Assembly: GCA_036845725.1 (NCBI GenBank)
Contig: DAIUDK010000003.1
Span: 1-64,000 of the forward strand
Direction: 5' to 3'
Origin: DSWT01 sp036845725
GTDB taxonomy: Bacteria; Chloroflexota; Anaerolineae; B4-G1; SLSP01
DNA: 64,000 nucleotides
Positions within the stretch are counted from its first letter, which is position 1, and each line of letters starts with the position of its first letter. A program made the position numbers and the translations under genes. The notes under the pieces are model-generated. The model did no database searches and was not told where the DNA came from. It worked only from the letters and a program-made list of their open reading frames with translations. Below, piece after piece: positions 54,497-63,294 of the stretch.

Positions 54497-55372
54497 ATGC
54501 GACGGGAAAGCGGGCAGTGGTTGCCCTGGGTATTGTTGGGTGTAGCGCTGCTCTTCCTGCTCTTGATCGAAGCCGGGACATTCGGCCCTTTGGAGAGCCT
54601 GCTAGGCCAGATCATCGCACCGGTAGCACGCGGTGTAGCAAGCATCCTCGATACCTTCGGCGACCTCGGGCAAACAACGCAGGATATCCGGGAACTTCAA
54701 GAACAAGTCACAACACTGCAAAGCGCGAACGACACACTGATCCAAGAAAACTTCCGTCTGCGCGAGTTCAAAGCTGAAAACGAAGAACTACGGCGCATTC
54801 TCAGCTTCGCACAAGAAAACCCCACCTACAGCTACATTGGCGCCGACGTCGTCGAGCGCGGCTGCGGCACTTATCCCTGCGGTACCTTAGTAGGGCAAGA
54901 CACCAATCCCTATCTGCAATATCTCATCATCAACACAGGCTCGCGGCAGGGTGTCGCGGTTGGGATGCCCGTCGTCACCAGCGGGGCGGCGTTGATCGGG
55001 CGTGTGGCGCGTGTCTCCCCCAACCTGGCCTACATCCAACTTATCAACGATCCGCAAAGCCAGATTGCGGCGATGCTCCAGGAAACCCGCGTCACCGGTA
55101 TGCTGGTCGGAACTATGGAAGGCGGCTTGAACATGATCGATATCCTGCCCGACGAGGAGGTGGCCGGCGGCGAAACCGTCATCACGTCGGCGGCGGGCGG
55201 ATTACTGCCCAGGGGGTTGATCCTGGGCCAGGTAGAAAGCATCTCGTATCTGGAATCCGAACTATTCCAGCGCGCGTTGATTCGCCCGGCGATCGATTTC
55301 AAACGGTTGGAAATCGTGTTGGTGATCACCGATTTCAACCGCGCCAACTTGCAGGAGCTAGAAGAAGAGTAG
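54497..55372 (+). CDS. mreC: Rod shape-determining protein MreC
   Basis: Protein of 291 residues. An N-terminal helix (LPWVLLGVALLFLLLIEAG) anchors it in the membrane; a coiled coil (about 60-100, rich in RELQEQVTTLQSANDTLIQEN) is followed by the two beta-barrel domains: GLVGQDTN-like strand patterns, INTGSRQGVAVGMPVVTSGAALIG and DEEVAGGETVITSAAGG are family motifs. It bridges MreB/RodZ and the PBP2-RodA pair. The ATG has AAAGGATAG upstream, and its stop TAG is directly followed by the mreD start codon. Confidence 0.95.
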   Translation: MRRESGQWLPWVLLGVALLFLLLIEAGTFGPLESLLGQIIAPVARGVASILDTFGDLGQTTQDIRELQEQVTTLQSANDTLIQENFRLREFKAENEELRRILSFAQENPTYSYIGADVVERGCGTYPCGTLVGQDTNPYLQYLIINTGSRQGVAVGMPVVTSGAALIGRVARVSPNLAYIQLINDPQSQIAAMLQETRVTGMLVGTMEGGLNMIDILPDEEVAGGETVITSAAGGLLPRGLILGQVESISYLESELFQRALIRPAIDFKRLEIVLVITDFNRANLQELEEE

Positions 55373-55879
55373 ATGAGCTTGTATTTTGGGATTCCCATTC
55401 TGCTGGTGGCGGCTGTCCTCCAGAGCGTGTGGGTCGAAGGTATACAAATCCTCGGCGGGCGGCCCGACCTGGCGCTGCTGTTGACTGTGACTTGGGCCAT
55501 CATCCGGGGCGCTAACGAGGGCGCGGTTTGGGGGTTTGTGGGCGGCATCTTCTGCGATCTGCTCTCCGGCGGCGCTTTCGGCATGTGGACGCTGGCGCTG
55601 ACCGCCGTCGGCTTTCTCGCGGGCCAGCCTTGGGTCCATGCCCTGGGGCCGACAATCATCCGGCTGGCGCTGATGTCGGCACTCGGTACTCTGTTCGGGC
55701 ACGGCATGTTACTAGGCACGATGGCAGTGCTGGGATACAGCATCAATTTGGGCCGCGCCGTGCAAACGGTCGCGGGGCCAGCAGCACTGCTCAACTTTCT
55801 GCTTTCTCCCTTTGCGTTCACCTTCCTGGTCTGGTTCCACAAGCGTACGCAGCCGCGCCGGGGAGGATTTGCGCAATGA
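55373..55879 (+). CDS. mreD: Rod shape-determining protein MreD
   Basis: Polytopic membrane protein of 168 residues with five predicted helices and the family pattern GGRPDLALLLTVTWAIIRGANEGAVWGFVGGIFCDLLSGGAFGMWTLALT. Its ATG directly follows the mreC stop, and its TGA overlaps the ATG of pbp2 (ATGA at 55876-55879), so it is translationally coupled on both sides. The sequence is poorly conserved in general; identification rests on this motif and its place in the operon. Confidence 0.93.
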   Translation: MSLYFGIPILLVAAVLQSVWVEGIQILGGRPDLALLLTVTWAIIRGANEGAVWGFVGGIFCDLLSGGAFGMWTLALTAVGFLAGQPWVHALGPTIIRLALMSALGTLFGHGMLLGTMAVLGYSINLGRAVQTVAGPAALLNFLLSPFAFTFLVWFHKRTQPRRGGFAQ

Positions 55880-58071
55880 GCTACCTGAACGGCAACGGAA
55901 CACCCATCAACGGCCTGAACAAACGAGGAGCGCGGCGACATGGCGAGATCGACAGCGAGGCTTCGCGCCCGCCGTGGATCCAACGCGCGCCACGCGTAGC
56001 TGTCATCGGCTGGGTCGTTCTGCTCGTGTTGGGACTGTATCTCATCCGCTTGTGGCAGCTGCAATTTCTGGAAGGCGGCGCCTGGCAAACTCGCGCCGAA
56101 CGCCAGCAAAACCGTCTCGATACCATCTCTCCGCCGCGCGGCGTCATCTACGACCGCAACGGTGAAATCCTGGTGCGCAATATCCCCGCGTACAATGTCA
56201 CTATTACACCCGGCCTGCTCCCGGAAGAAAAAGAGCGTGAGCGCGCTGTGCTCATGCGCCTGGCACAACTCCTTGATATTCCCTACAGCACCACCCAGGG
56301 GTTCGACCTTCCTGAATATCGAGGCGAATTGCGCACTGTAGGGCGCGCGGCATTTCCGCCCTACGGCGAAAGCCCGCCAGCGGGCTTACTGGAAATGGTG
56401 AATAAAGTGCGCCTTGTGGAACCCTACAAACCCATCGTCGTGGAACAAAACGTCGAACGCGATCTGGCTCTACTTATCGCGCAGGAAGCCAGTGTCACTA
56501 TGCCCGGTGTGGGGATCGAAATCAGTCCGCGCCGCAACTACATCTACGGTGCACAAACATCGCAAATTCTCGGTTTTTTGGGACCGATTCCATCGGAGCA
56601 GGCCAAAGAGTATGAGAGCAAAGGCTACAATCCCAATACCGATCGCATCGGCTACGCCGGAGTCGAGGCGCAGATGGAGGAATTCCTGCGCGGCACACCA
56701 GGACGACGTCTGGTCGAAAAGGACGTGATGGGACAGGAATTGCAAACCATCAGCGAGACGCCGCCCAGTTCCGGGGACAACGTCTACCTTACCCTGGATC
56801 TGGAGTTGCAGCAGGTGGCCGAAGTCGCTCTGCGCGACGGGTTGGAAGTTGCCCGTTCTAAGCGCGGCGTGGTTATGATTTTGGACCCGCGTGACGGACA
56901 AGTCCTCTCGATGGTGAGTCTGCCAACCTACGATAACAACATGTTCAGCGGGAAAGTGGATGCGGATGCCTTACGCGCGATAGAGAAAGATCCGCATAAG
57001 CCGCTCATCAACCACGCGATTTCCGACCAGGTTCCGCCGGGTTCGATCTTCAAAATCATTCCCGCCACCGCTGCATTGCAGGAAGGCGTGATCAATCGGT
57101 ATACCATCATCAACGATCCGGGCCTCTTCTATCTGCCCAACAAGTTTGCACCCGACAATCCTGAACTAGCGCAGCCTTTCTACTGCTGGATTCACCTGCA
57201 GTATGGGACAGGTCACGGTCCAATCAACGTCGTGGACGCGCTGGCACAATCGTGCGACACATTCTTTTACCAGGTCGCCGGTGGGTATGAGGAGACCAAA
57301 TTCCAGGGCCTGGGCATTGAGCGGCTGGCAGCCTACGCACGGATGTTCGGGCTGGGCGCACGCACGCAAATCGACATTCCCGGCGAGGCCGGCGGCCTGG
57401 TGCCTAGCCCGGCCTGGAAACGGCAGTACTACCAGGAGACATGGACAACCGGCGACACGTACATCACCGGCATCGGCCAGGGAAACTTGCTGGCGACGCC
57501 GCTGCAAATGGCCAACGCGTTCGCCGTCGTCGCCAACGGCGGCACCCTCTACGCACCGCAACTCATCCACCACGTCGCCGATACTGAGGATAACATCATC
57601 CGCCCCTTCACACCAAAGGTCATCGACACGCTCGAGGTCGCTGAATCCGTATGGCAGATCGTGCGGGAGGGGCTGGATCTGGCCGTTTCGGAAACCGGAA
57701 CCGGGCAACGAGCGGATCTCCCCGAACTGGGCATCAACATTGCCGGCAAAACGGGCACCGCCGAGTACTGCGACGATATCGCCTCCAAAGCCGGGCGCTG
57801 TGATGTCGCGAAAGGGCAAACACTCCCCACGCACGCCTGGTTTGCGGCCTACGCGCCCTTCGAAGCGCCAGAAATCGTCGTGATTGTCTGGATCTACGAC
57901 GGCGGTGAAGGCTCGACGCGGTCGGCGCCGGTGGCCCATGAGATTTTGGACTTCTACTTCAGGCGCAAGCTGGGGCTGCTTGAGCAGCCGGAGAGTGAAC
58001 CACAGGAAGGGACGACACCTGTAGAGATAGCGCCCACCATAGAAGCCATGCCTGTGGAGGCAACACCCTGA
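55876..58071 (+). CDS. mrdA: Penicillin-binding protein 2 (class B transpeptidase)
   Basis: Class B PBP of rod elongation, 731 residues. After a short cytoplasmic N-terminus comes a membrane helix (VAVIGWVVLLVLGLYLIRLW) and the pedestal domain (PPRGVIYDRNGEILVRN). The transpeptidase domain has S390-I-F-K in PPGSIFKII, the second motif AQSCDTFFYQ (SxD instead of SxN) and K625TG in AGKTGTAEY. The C-terminus has an unusual acidic-proline tail. The ATG overlaps the mreD stop. It works with MreBCD and a RodA-type polymerase, not seen in this window. Confidence 0.95.
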   Translation: MSYLNGNGTPINGLNKRGARRHGEIDSEASRPPWIQRAPRVAVIGWVVLLVLGLYLIRLWQLQFLEGGAWQTRAERQQNRLDTISPPRGVIYDRNGEILVRNIPAYNVTITPGLLPEEKERERAVLMRLAQLLDIPYSTTQGFDLPEYRGELRTVGRAAFPPYGESPPAGLLEMVNKVRLVEPYKPIVVEQNVERDLALLIAQEASVTMPGVGIEISPRRNYIYGAQTSQILGFLGPIPSEQAKEYESKGYNPNTDRIGYAGVEAQMEEFLRGTPGRRLVEKDVMGQELQTISETPPSSGDNVYLTLDLELQQVAEVALRDGLEVARSKRGVVMILDPRDGQVLSMVSLPTYDNNMFSGKVDADALRAIEKDPHKPLINHAISDQVPPGSIFKIIPATAALQEGVINRYTIINDPGLFYLPNKFAPDNPELAQPFYCWIHLQYGTGHGPINVVDALAQSCDTFFYQVAGGYEETKFQGLGIERLAAYARMFGLGARTQIDIPGEAGGLVPSPAWKRQYYQETWTTGDTYITGIGQGNLLATPLQMANAFAVVANGGTLYAPQLIHHVADTEDNIIRPFTPKVIDTLEVAESVWQIVREGLDLAVSETGTGQRADLPELGINIAGKTGTAEYCDDIASKAGRCDVAKGQTLPTHAWFAAYAPFEAPEIVVIVWIYDGGEGSTRSAPVAHEILDFYFRRKLGLLEQPESEPQEGTTPVEIAPTIEAMPVEATP

Positions 58072-58106
58072 GCATCCGTCAAACCGTCGAACGCGGGCTG
58101 TCTTGG

Positions 58107-61100
58107 ATGTGTATAGGGCTGAGCGGCGGCATCTGGGGCGCAGGCTTAGCGCGCACGCTGGCGCTGGAATGGCTCACCTCGCCGGGTGGCCGCGCGTTTT
58201 TCTTCGGCGCAGCCGGTGTGGGGCTGACAAGCTTTCTCGGCGCGGTGATGGTGATAGTGGTCAGCCGTCAGCGGTTAGCTGTCAACAATGAGACGACGGC
58301 CTGGGACATTGCGAGAAGGTATCTCCCCCTGCTCCTCCCCACCGTAGATGTATTTAGCGGGACGTTTCAGCCTTGGCGTGGACCGGCATTGCTGCTCGGC
58401 GGCATGGCCCTGACACTGCTCAACATGCGACGTGAGGGTCTTTCCCATCGTGCAGGGTTCGCGATTGCGGTGGCACTGCCGCTGCTCGTCTATCTGCTCA
58501 ACCTTTCCCCCTACGTTGGACGCGCGGACACCTTCGAATTCCAGGTGACGGCGTTGCGCCTGGGAATCGCCCACCCCACGGGCTACCCGCTCTACGTGCT
58601 GCTCGGCAAGCTCTTCACGCTGCTGCCCTTCGGAACGCTCGCCTGGAAGGTCAACCTCACCGCCGCCGTCTGCGCCGCAGCAGCAACCGGCGTTGTCTAT
58701 CTGCTCATCCACCGGTTGACACAGCACCCCGCCACCGCCATGTTGGCGGTGCTGGCGTTGGCCTTGTCTTCCACCGTGTGGTCGCAAGCCATCGTCGCCG
58801 AGGTCTACGCGCTGAATCTGCTCTTTGTGGCCGGCGCGCTGTGGTTTGCGCTGGACATCCTTGAGGGTCGTTCGATGCCGCGCACGCTCTGGGGTGTGGC
58901 TTTGCTCATAGGCCTCTCACTGACCAACCACATCACGATGGTGATGCTCATCCCCGCGCTAGGGCTGGCCTGCCTGCTGCACTGGCCCCGGCTGCGATTG
59001 AGCGATTGGCTCAAGGCCGTAGGCCTCTTCGCGTTGGGATTGGCGGTTTACGCCTACATCCCACTGCGTTGGCCCATGCTCCACGAAGGGCAATGGATGA
59101 GCCTGGCAGAGTTCCTGGCCTACATCACCGGGCGACAGTTCGGCGGCGCGCTGCAACTGGGACTGCTGCGCGACCCCACGCGCTATACCATCCTCTGGCG
59201 CCTGCTACGCGAGCCTTTCGGCACAGTCGGGCTGGCCTTGGCGGCCATCGGGCTGTTGTCCCTCGTCGTCAAACAATGGCGGTTCGCCCTGGTAAGCCTC
59301 GCTGCGTTCCTCCCCTACGGCTTCTACGCGCTCGTTTACCTGGTGCCCGACATCGACGTGTTCATCCTCCCCGCGCACCTGCTGCTGGCCTTGTGGATAG
59401 GCGTAGGCGCGGCGCAGATTGCAAATGGCAAAAGGCAAAGGGTAAATCGTGAAACACGAATCACGAATTACAAATCACAAGTCACGAATCACGAATCACC
59501 CGCTACCCGCTATCCGCTACCCCTTACCCGTTACGTGCTCATCCCGCTGTTTGCGCTGCTGCCGCTGAGTCTGTTATGGCGGAATTTGCCCGCGCAGGAC
59601 GCGCACGCCGAGGGGCAGGCGGACGAGGCCTGGGCGCGTTACGCCCTGGCGCAGCCGCTGGCGCCCAATGCCGCGATCCTCGCCGACAGCGAGAAATTCC
59701 CGCCGCTCTACTACCTGCAACAGGCCGAGGGTCTGCGTCCCGATCTGGATTTGGTGATGCGCTTCGATGAGGCAGGCTACTTTGAAGAATTGCACACCCG
59801 GCTCGCCGCGGGACAACGCGTCTACCTGGCGCGTTATCTGCCGGGCATGGACGCTTACGGTGTGAGCGCCGTGGGGCCGCTGGTGGAGGTCGCGCCGCCG
59901 GAAAGCGCCGCGCCAGCGCCCGCCACACCCTTGATATTTGACGACACCCTAACCCTAATAGCCCACCGTCTGGAAGCCGATTCGCAGGGCCGCCGGATGC
60001 ACCACCTCACGTTGACGTGGGAACCCACCGCGCCTGTATCGCAAGACCTGACCGTACAACTGCGCTTGCTCACCCCCGATGGCAAGATTGCCTGGAACGG
60101 CGGTGGTCAGCGCCCGGTCAATGGCTATTCTACCACGCAGGCGTGGCAGGCCGGGCAGTGCATCAACGACTATTACGCGCTGGCCTGGCCAGATTGGTTA
60201 TCCGGCGGCGAATATCGCCTTGAGATAGCCCTCGCGCCACGCTTCAGCGCCGACCTGCTCGCGCCGGGATGGGCTGCACTGGACAAGCTCACGCTCCCTT
60301 GGGCCGTCGCGCCACGCGGCTCAACGCAACCAGCGCTGTTCTACGGTGCACTCTGGCTAGAGGACCACGATCTGCCCGGCGAAGTCGCGGCGGAAAGTCC
60401 ACTCATATTCACACTCACCTGGCTAGGGACTGGTGACTTACCTGAGGACGCTCAGCCGCACTTCTATTGGATGCCGCTGGACAATGTCCGTTGGGAACCG
60501 CCTATCAGACCGGAGTCCCTACCGCCCAACGCCTGGCCGGAAAACCAGCCCGTGCAACAACGCTATACCGTCAACCCACAATGGTTGCCGGGACAGTACC
60601 GCCTCTGGGTGGGATGGAGCGCGGCGGGCAGACCACTTACCGCGCGATGCGGGTGGTTAGCGCGCCCGGACGTTCAGTGCGCGCTAGGCAATATAACCGT
60701 AGGGCCTTCGGCGGCAGGATTGGCGAACTTCGGCAGGCAAGTGATGTTGGTCGATGCCACGCTCGACATCGAGAATCCCATGCCCGGCGCGACGATCCCA
60801 CTCACACTGCGCTGGCGGGCGTTGCACGCGCTGACCGAGAATTACACCGTGTTCGCGCAAATTGTCGGCCCGGAAGGCAAGCTCTATGGACAAGTGGATA
60901 GCTGGCCCGTCCACGGCACCCGTCCCACCGGAGGATGGCGCAGCGGGGAAGAGATCGATGACCCATACCAGTTGACACTCGCGCCGGATGCGCCGCCGGG
61001 TGAATATCAGATCATCGTGGGATGGTACCTCCTGGGGAGCATGGAACGGCTCACCGTGCTGGATGCAAGCGGGCAGGCTGTTGGGGATTACTATATGGTG

Positions 61101-61124
61101 GAACGGTTTGTAGTAAGCGAATGA
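58107..61124 (+). CDS. DUF2723-like GT-C membrane protein with C-terminal beta domains
   Basis: Large protein of 1005 residues from ATG 58107. A CTG at 58068 with GGAGG seven bases upstream overlaps the pbp2 stop and could be the true, unusual start, adding 13 residues. Twelve or more helices follow. LSPYVGRADTFEFQVTALRLGIAHPTGYPLYVLLGKLFTLLP with Asp and Glu in the first loop is the DUF2723 (protein O-mannosyl-transferase-like) motif. The C-terminal about 500 residues are soluble beta domains with YTVFAQIVGPEGKLYGQVDSWPVH ... GEYQIIVGWYLLGSMERLTV, shared with its neighbours. Residues about 438-477 (around RETRITNYKSQVTNHESP) derive from a periodic repeat in a loop between helices. The last codons come from another repeat that joins the next gene. 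Substrate unknown. Confidence 0.85.
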   Translation: MCIGLSGGIWGAGLARTLALEWLTSPGGRAFFFGAAGVGLTSFLGAVMVIVVSRQRLAVNNETTAWDIARRYLPLLLPTVDVFSGTFQPWRGPALLLGGMALTLLNMRREGLSHRAGFAIAVALPLLVYLLNLSPYVGRADTFEFQVTALRLGIAHPTGYPLYVLLGKLFTLLPFGTLAWKVNLTAAVCAAAATGVVYLLIHRLTQHPATAMLAVLALALSSTVWSQAIVAEVYALNLLFVAGALWFALDILEGRSMPRTLWGVALLIGLSLTNHITMVMLIPALGLACLLHWPRLRLSDWLKAVGLFALGLAVYAYIPLRWPMLHEGQWMSLAEFLAYITGRQFGGALQLGLLRDPTRYTILWRLLREPFGTVGLALAAIGLLSLVVKQWRFALVSLAAFLPYGFYALVYLVPDIDVFILPAHLLLALWIGVGAAQIANGKRQRVNRETRITNYKSQVTNHESPATRYPLPLTRYVLIPLFALLPLSLLWRNLPAQDAHAEGQADEAWARYALAQPLAPNAAILADSEKFPPLYYLQQAEGLRPDLDLVMRFDEAGYFEELHTRLAAGQRVYLARYLPGMDAYGVSAVGPLVEVAPPESAAPAPATPLIFDDTLTLIAHRLEADSQGRRMHHLTLTWEPTAPVSQDLTVQLRLLTPDGKIAWNGGGQRPVNGYSTTQAWQAGQCINDYYALAWPDWLSGGEYRLEIALAPRFSADLLAPGWAALDKLTLPWAVAPRGSTQPALFYGALWLEDHDLPGEVAAESPLIFTLTWLGTGDLPEDAQPHFYWMPLDNVRWEPPIRPESLPPNAWPENQPVQQRYTVNPQWLPGQYRLWVGWSAAGRPLTARCGWLARPDVQCALGNITVGPSAAGLANFGRQVMLVDATLDIENPMPGATIPLTLRWRALHALTENYTVFAQIVGPEGKLYGQVDSWPVHGTRPTGGWRSGEEIDDPYQLTLAPDAPPGEYQIIVGWYLLGSMERLTVLDASGQAVGDYYMVERFVVSE
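59418..59536. repeat. 'AATCACG'/'CCGCTACC' periodic repeat in frame in the DUF2723-like gene
   Basis: GGCAAAAGGCAAAGGGTAAA, then GAATCACGAATTACAAATCA, CAAGTCACGAATCACGAAT, and CCGCTACCCGCTATCCGCTA: drifting period-7 units. It inserts about 40 residues without shifting the frame. Confidence 0.85.
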
Positions 61125-61189
61125 GCGAATCGGCGAATCAGCGAATCGGCGCGTCACGCATCACGCATCACGCATCACGCATCACGCGA
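61114..61189. repeat. 'GCGAATCG'/'ATCACGC' repeat across two genes
   Basis: AGCGAATGAGCGAATCGGCG, AATCAGCGAATCGGCG (period 8) then four ATCACGC units (period 7). The TGA stop of the upstream gene and the ATG of the next are both within it. Confidence 0.9.
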
Positions 61190-63235
61190 TGGGAATGGAT
61201 TGCGCTGGTCATCATCCTGTTCGCAGCGGCGTTCCTGCGGCTCTACCGGCTTGATGCCATCCCACCCGGGTTGACTCACGACGAGGCCGGGCACGTCCAC
61301 GACGCAACGGTCATCGTTGACGGCGCGCGGCCCATCTACCAGACGGTAGGGTATGGCCGCGAACCGCTCTACGACTACCTAGGCGCTGGTTTGATTGCAA
61401 TCGGCATCCCGGCTGTTACCTCACTCCGTTTGCTCTCTGTGGTGGCGAACCTGATTACCTTAGCCGTCACGTTCCTCTGGACGCGCGAGGCCTTCGATGG
61501 TCCCACCGCGCTACTTGCCACAGCCCTGCAGGCTGCCTCGTTCTGGTCGCTGGCGGTGAGCCGGCAGGCGTTACGCTCCAGTTTACTGCTGGCGTTGTTC
61601 ACCGCCGCGCTGTACCTGTTTTGGCGCACTTTGTATCCTCAAGCGGAAACGCATGCATCTGACAATCCGCGTAAAGCGCCGGATGGTAAGCCAGGTAGAA
61701 CAGGGGCATTGGCGCTGTTTGCCGCGCTCCTCGGCGCGACGCTGTACACCTACATCCCGGCGCGGGTGCTATGGTTGCTATTTCCCGCGTTTCTGGTCTA
61801 CCTGGCGCTCTGCCACCGACCGGTGTTCCGCAAAATTGCGGTACCGGCGCTCGTCGCGATTGGCGTCGGGCTGCTGCTATCCGCGCCGCTGTTCCTCTAT
61901 CTACATGCGCATCCAGGCCTCGAACAACGCCTGGGGATGCTCGACGAGCCGCTGCAGGCGCTGGCAGCAGGTGACGTGTCGGTCGTGCTCAAACGCGCTG
62001 CGAGTTGCCTGGCGGCGTTCATCGTGCCGGGGCAAGGCGACGACTTTTTGGCCTACAACACACCGGGCCGTCCATTCCTCGACCCGATTACGGGTGTGCT
62101 GTTCCTCGCCGGGGTGGTGATTTCCCTGTTCCGTGTGCGGCAACCCGGATATGCGATGGCGCTGCTGTGGTTCGCGATCAGTATCTCGCCATCGTTGATC
62201 ACGGGCGCTGCCGCCAGCACGACGCGCAGCATCACGGCGCTGCCGCCAACGTTTCTCTTCCCGGCCATCGCCGCTGTGACGGGCGCGCAGTGGATAGCAT
62301 CGCGGTGGGGCCGGCGCGCCGGGCAAATCGCCGCCGGGGCGTTGATCGTGTTCGTCATCGCCAGTGGCGTGCTCGGCGCGCGGGACTACAACGCATGGGG
62401 GCGCCTGCCGCAAGTGCGTGCTGCCTACCTGCACACCCTGGTGCAGACCGCCAAATATCTCGATTCGACGCCTGAGTCTGGCCTCGTTGCCCTGTCGACC
62501 GCCCTACCTCAAGCGCCGCACGATCCCTTCGTCTTCGAGGCCAGCCTGGACCGCTCCGATCTGTCGACGCGCTGGTTCAACGGTCAACGGGCGCTGATCC
62601 TGCCCGCAGCATCGACGGCACGCCTCATCGCACCGGCTGTGGCGACGCTCGATCCGTACTTTGCCAATCTGCCTGGGCTGGCCTTCCATGAACGCGTGTC
62701 CATGCTGCCCGACGACCTCAACCCGTTCTTCAACGTCTACGACTGGACGCCGCAGGTCATACGCCAGGCGCTGCTCGATCGCGCCCAGAGCGCACCGCTC
62801 GATCTGGCGCTGCCGGTCAATCTGGACGGCACGCTGCTGTTGCGCGGTTACGACCTACCCACACCGACCGTCGCGCCGGGCGGGATGGTTGAGCTGGTCA
62901 CGCTATGGGAAGTGACCGATCCCACGCGCGTGCAACCTCACGATTTGTCGAACGCCGGGCAAGAGCTGGTGTTCTTCACCCATGCCATCGACGCAGCGGG
63001 GAACATCGCAGGGCAAGATGATCGTCTGGACGGCCCGGCATGGAGCTGGCAAGCCGGGGATATGGTGGCGCAGATCCACCGATTTACGCTGAATGAGTAT
63101 GCGGCATCTGGAACGCTCAACCTGGTCGTCGGCGTGTACCGGCGATTCGACATGACGCGCTTGCCGGTGCGCGTCGACGGGACGGCGGTGAGTGACCTGA
63201 TTCGTCTAGCGCCGTTGGAGGTACGCGCGCCGTAA
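61121..63235 (+). CDS. GT39-like membrane glycosyltransferase with C-terminal beta domain
   Basis: Protein of 704 residues. Its ATG (61121) overlaps the TGA of the upstream gene (ATGA), and its first 22 codons, MSESANQRIGASRITHHAS, lie in a repeat. Real family similarity begins at the first membrane helix WIALVIILFAAAFLRLY, followed by GLTHDEAGHVHDATVI, the DE-containing first loop of GT-C transferases. Ten or more helices follow (ALFAALLGATLYTYIPARVLWLLFPAFLVYL). The end has LLLRGYDLPTPTVAPGGMVELVTLW ... GTLNLVVGVYRRFDMTRLPV, matching the C-terminal domains of the neighbouring and the 38.6 kb proteins. No other in-frame start fits the N-terminus. Acceptor unknown. Confidence 0.85.
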   Translation: MSESANQRIGASRITHHASRITRWEWIALVIILFAAAFLRLYRLDAIPPGLTHDEAGHVHDATVIVDGARPIYQTVGYGREPLYDYLGAGLIAIGIPAVTSLRLLSVVANLITLAVTFLWTREAFDGPTALLATALQAASFWSLAVSRQALRSSLLLALFTAALYLFWRTLYPQAETHASDNPRKAPDGKPGRTGALALFAALLGATLYTYIPARVLWLLFPAFLVYLALCHRPVFRKIAVPALVAIGVGLLLSAPLFLYLHAHPGLEQRLGMLDEPLQALAAGDVSVVLKRAASCLAAFIVPGQGDDFLAYNTPGRPFLDPITGVLFLAGVVISLFRVRQPGYAMALLWFAISISPSLITGAAASTTRSITALPPTFLFPAIAAVTGAQWIASRWGRRAGQIAAGALIVFVIASGVLGARDYNAWGRLPQVRAAYLHTLVQTAKYLDSTPESGLVALSTALPQAPHDPFVFEASLDRSDLSTRWFNGQRALILPAASTARLIAPAVATLDPYFANLPGLAFHERVSMLPDDLNPFFNVYDWTPQVIRQALLDRAQSAPLDLALPVNLDGTLLLRGYDLPTPTVAPGGMVELVTLWEVTDPTRVQPHDLSNAGQELVFFTHAIDAAGNIAGQDDRLDGPAWSWQAGDMVAQIHRFTLNEYAASGTLNLVVGVYRRFDMTRLPVRVDGTAVSDLIRLAPLEVRAP

Positions 63236-63294
63236 ATTCCATGCAGATGCTTCTATTTGTCCCAATTCACAAATCGGAGTAGAATGGCGGCGTG

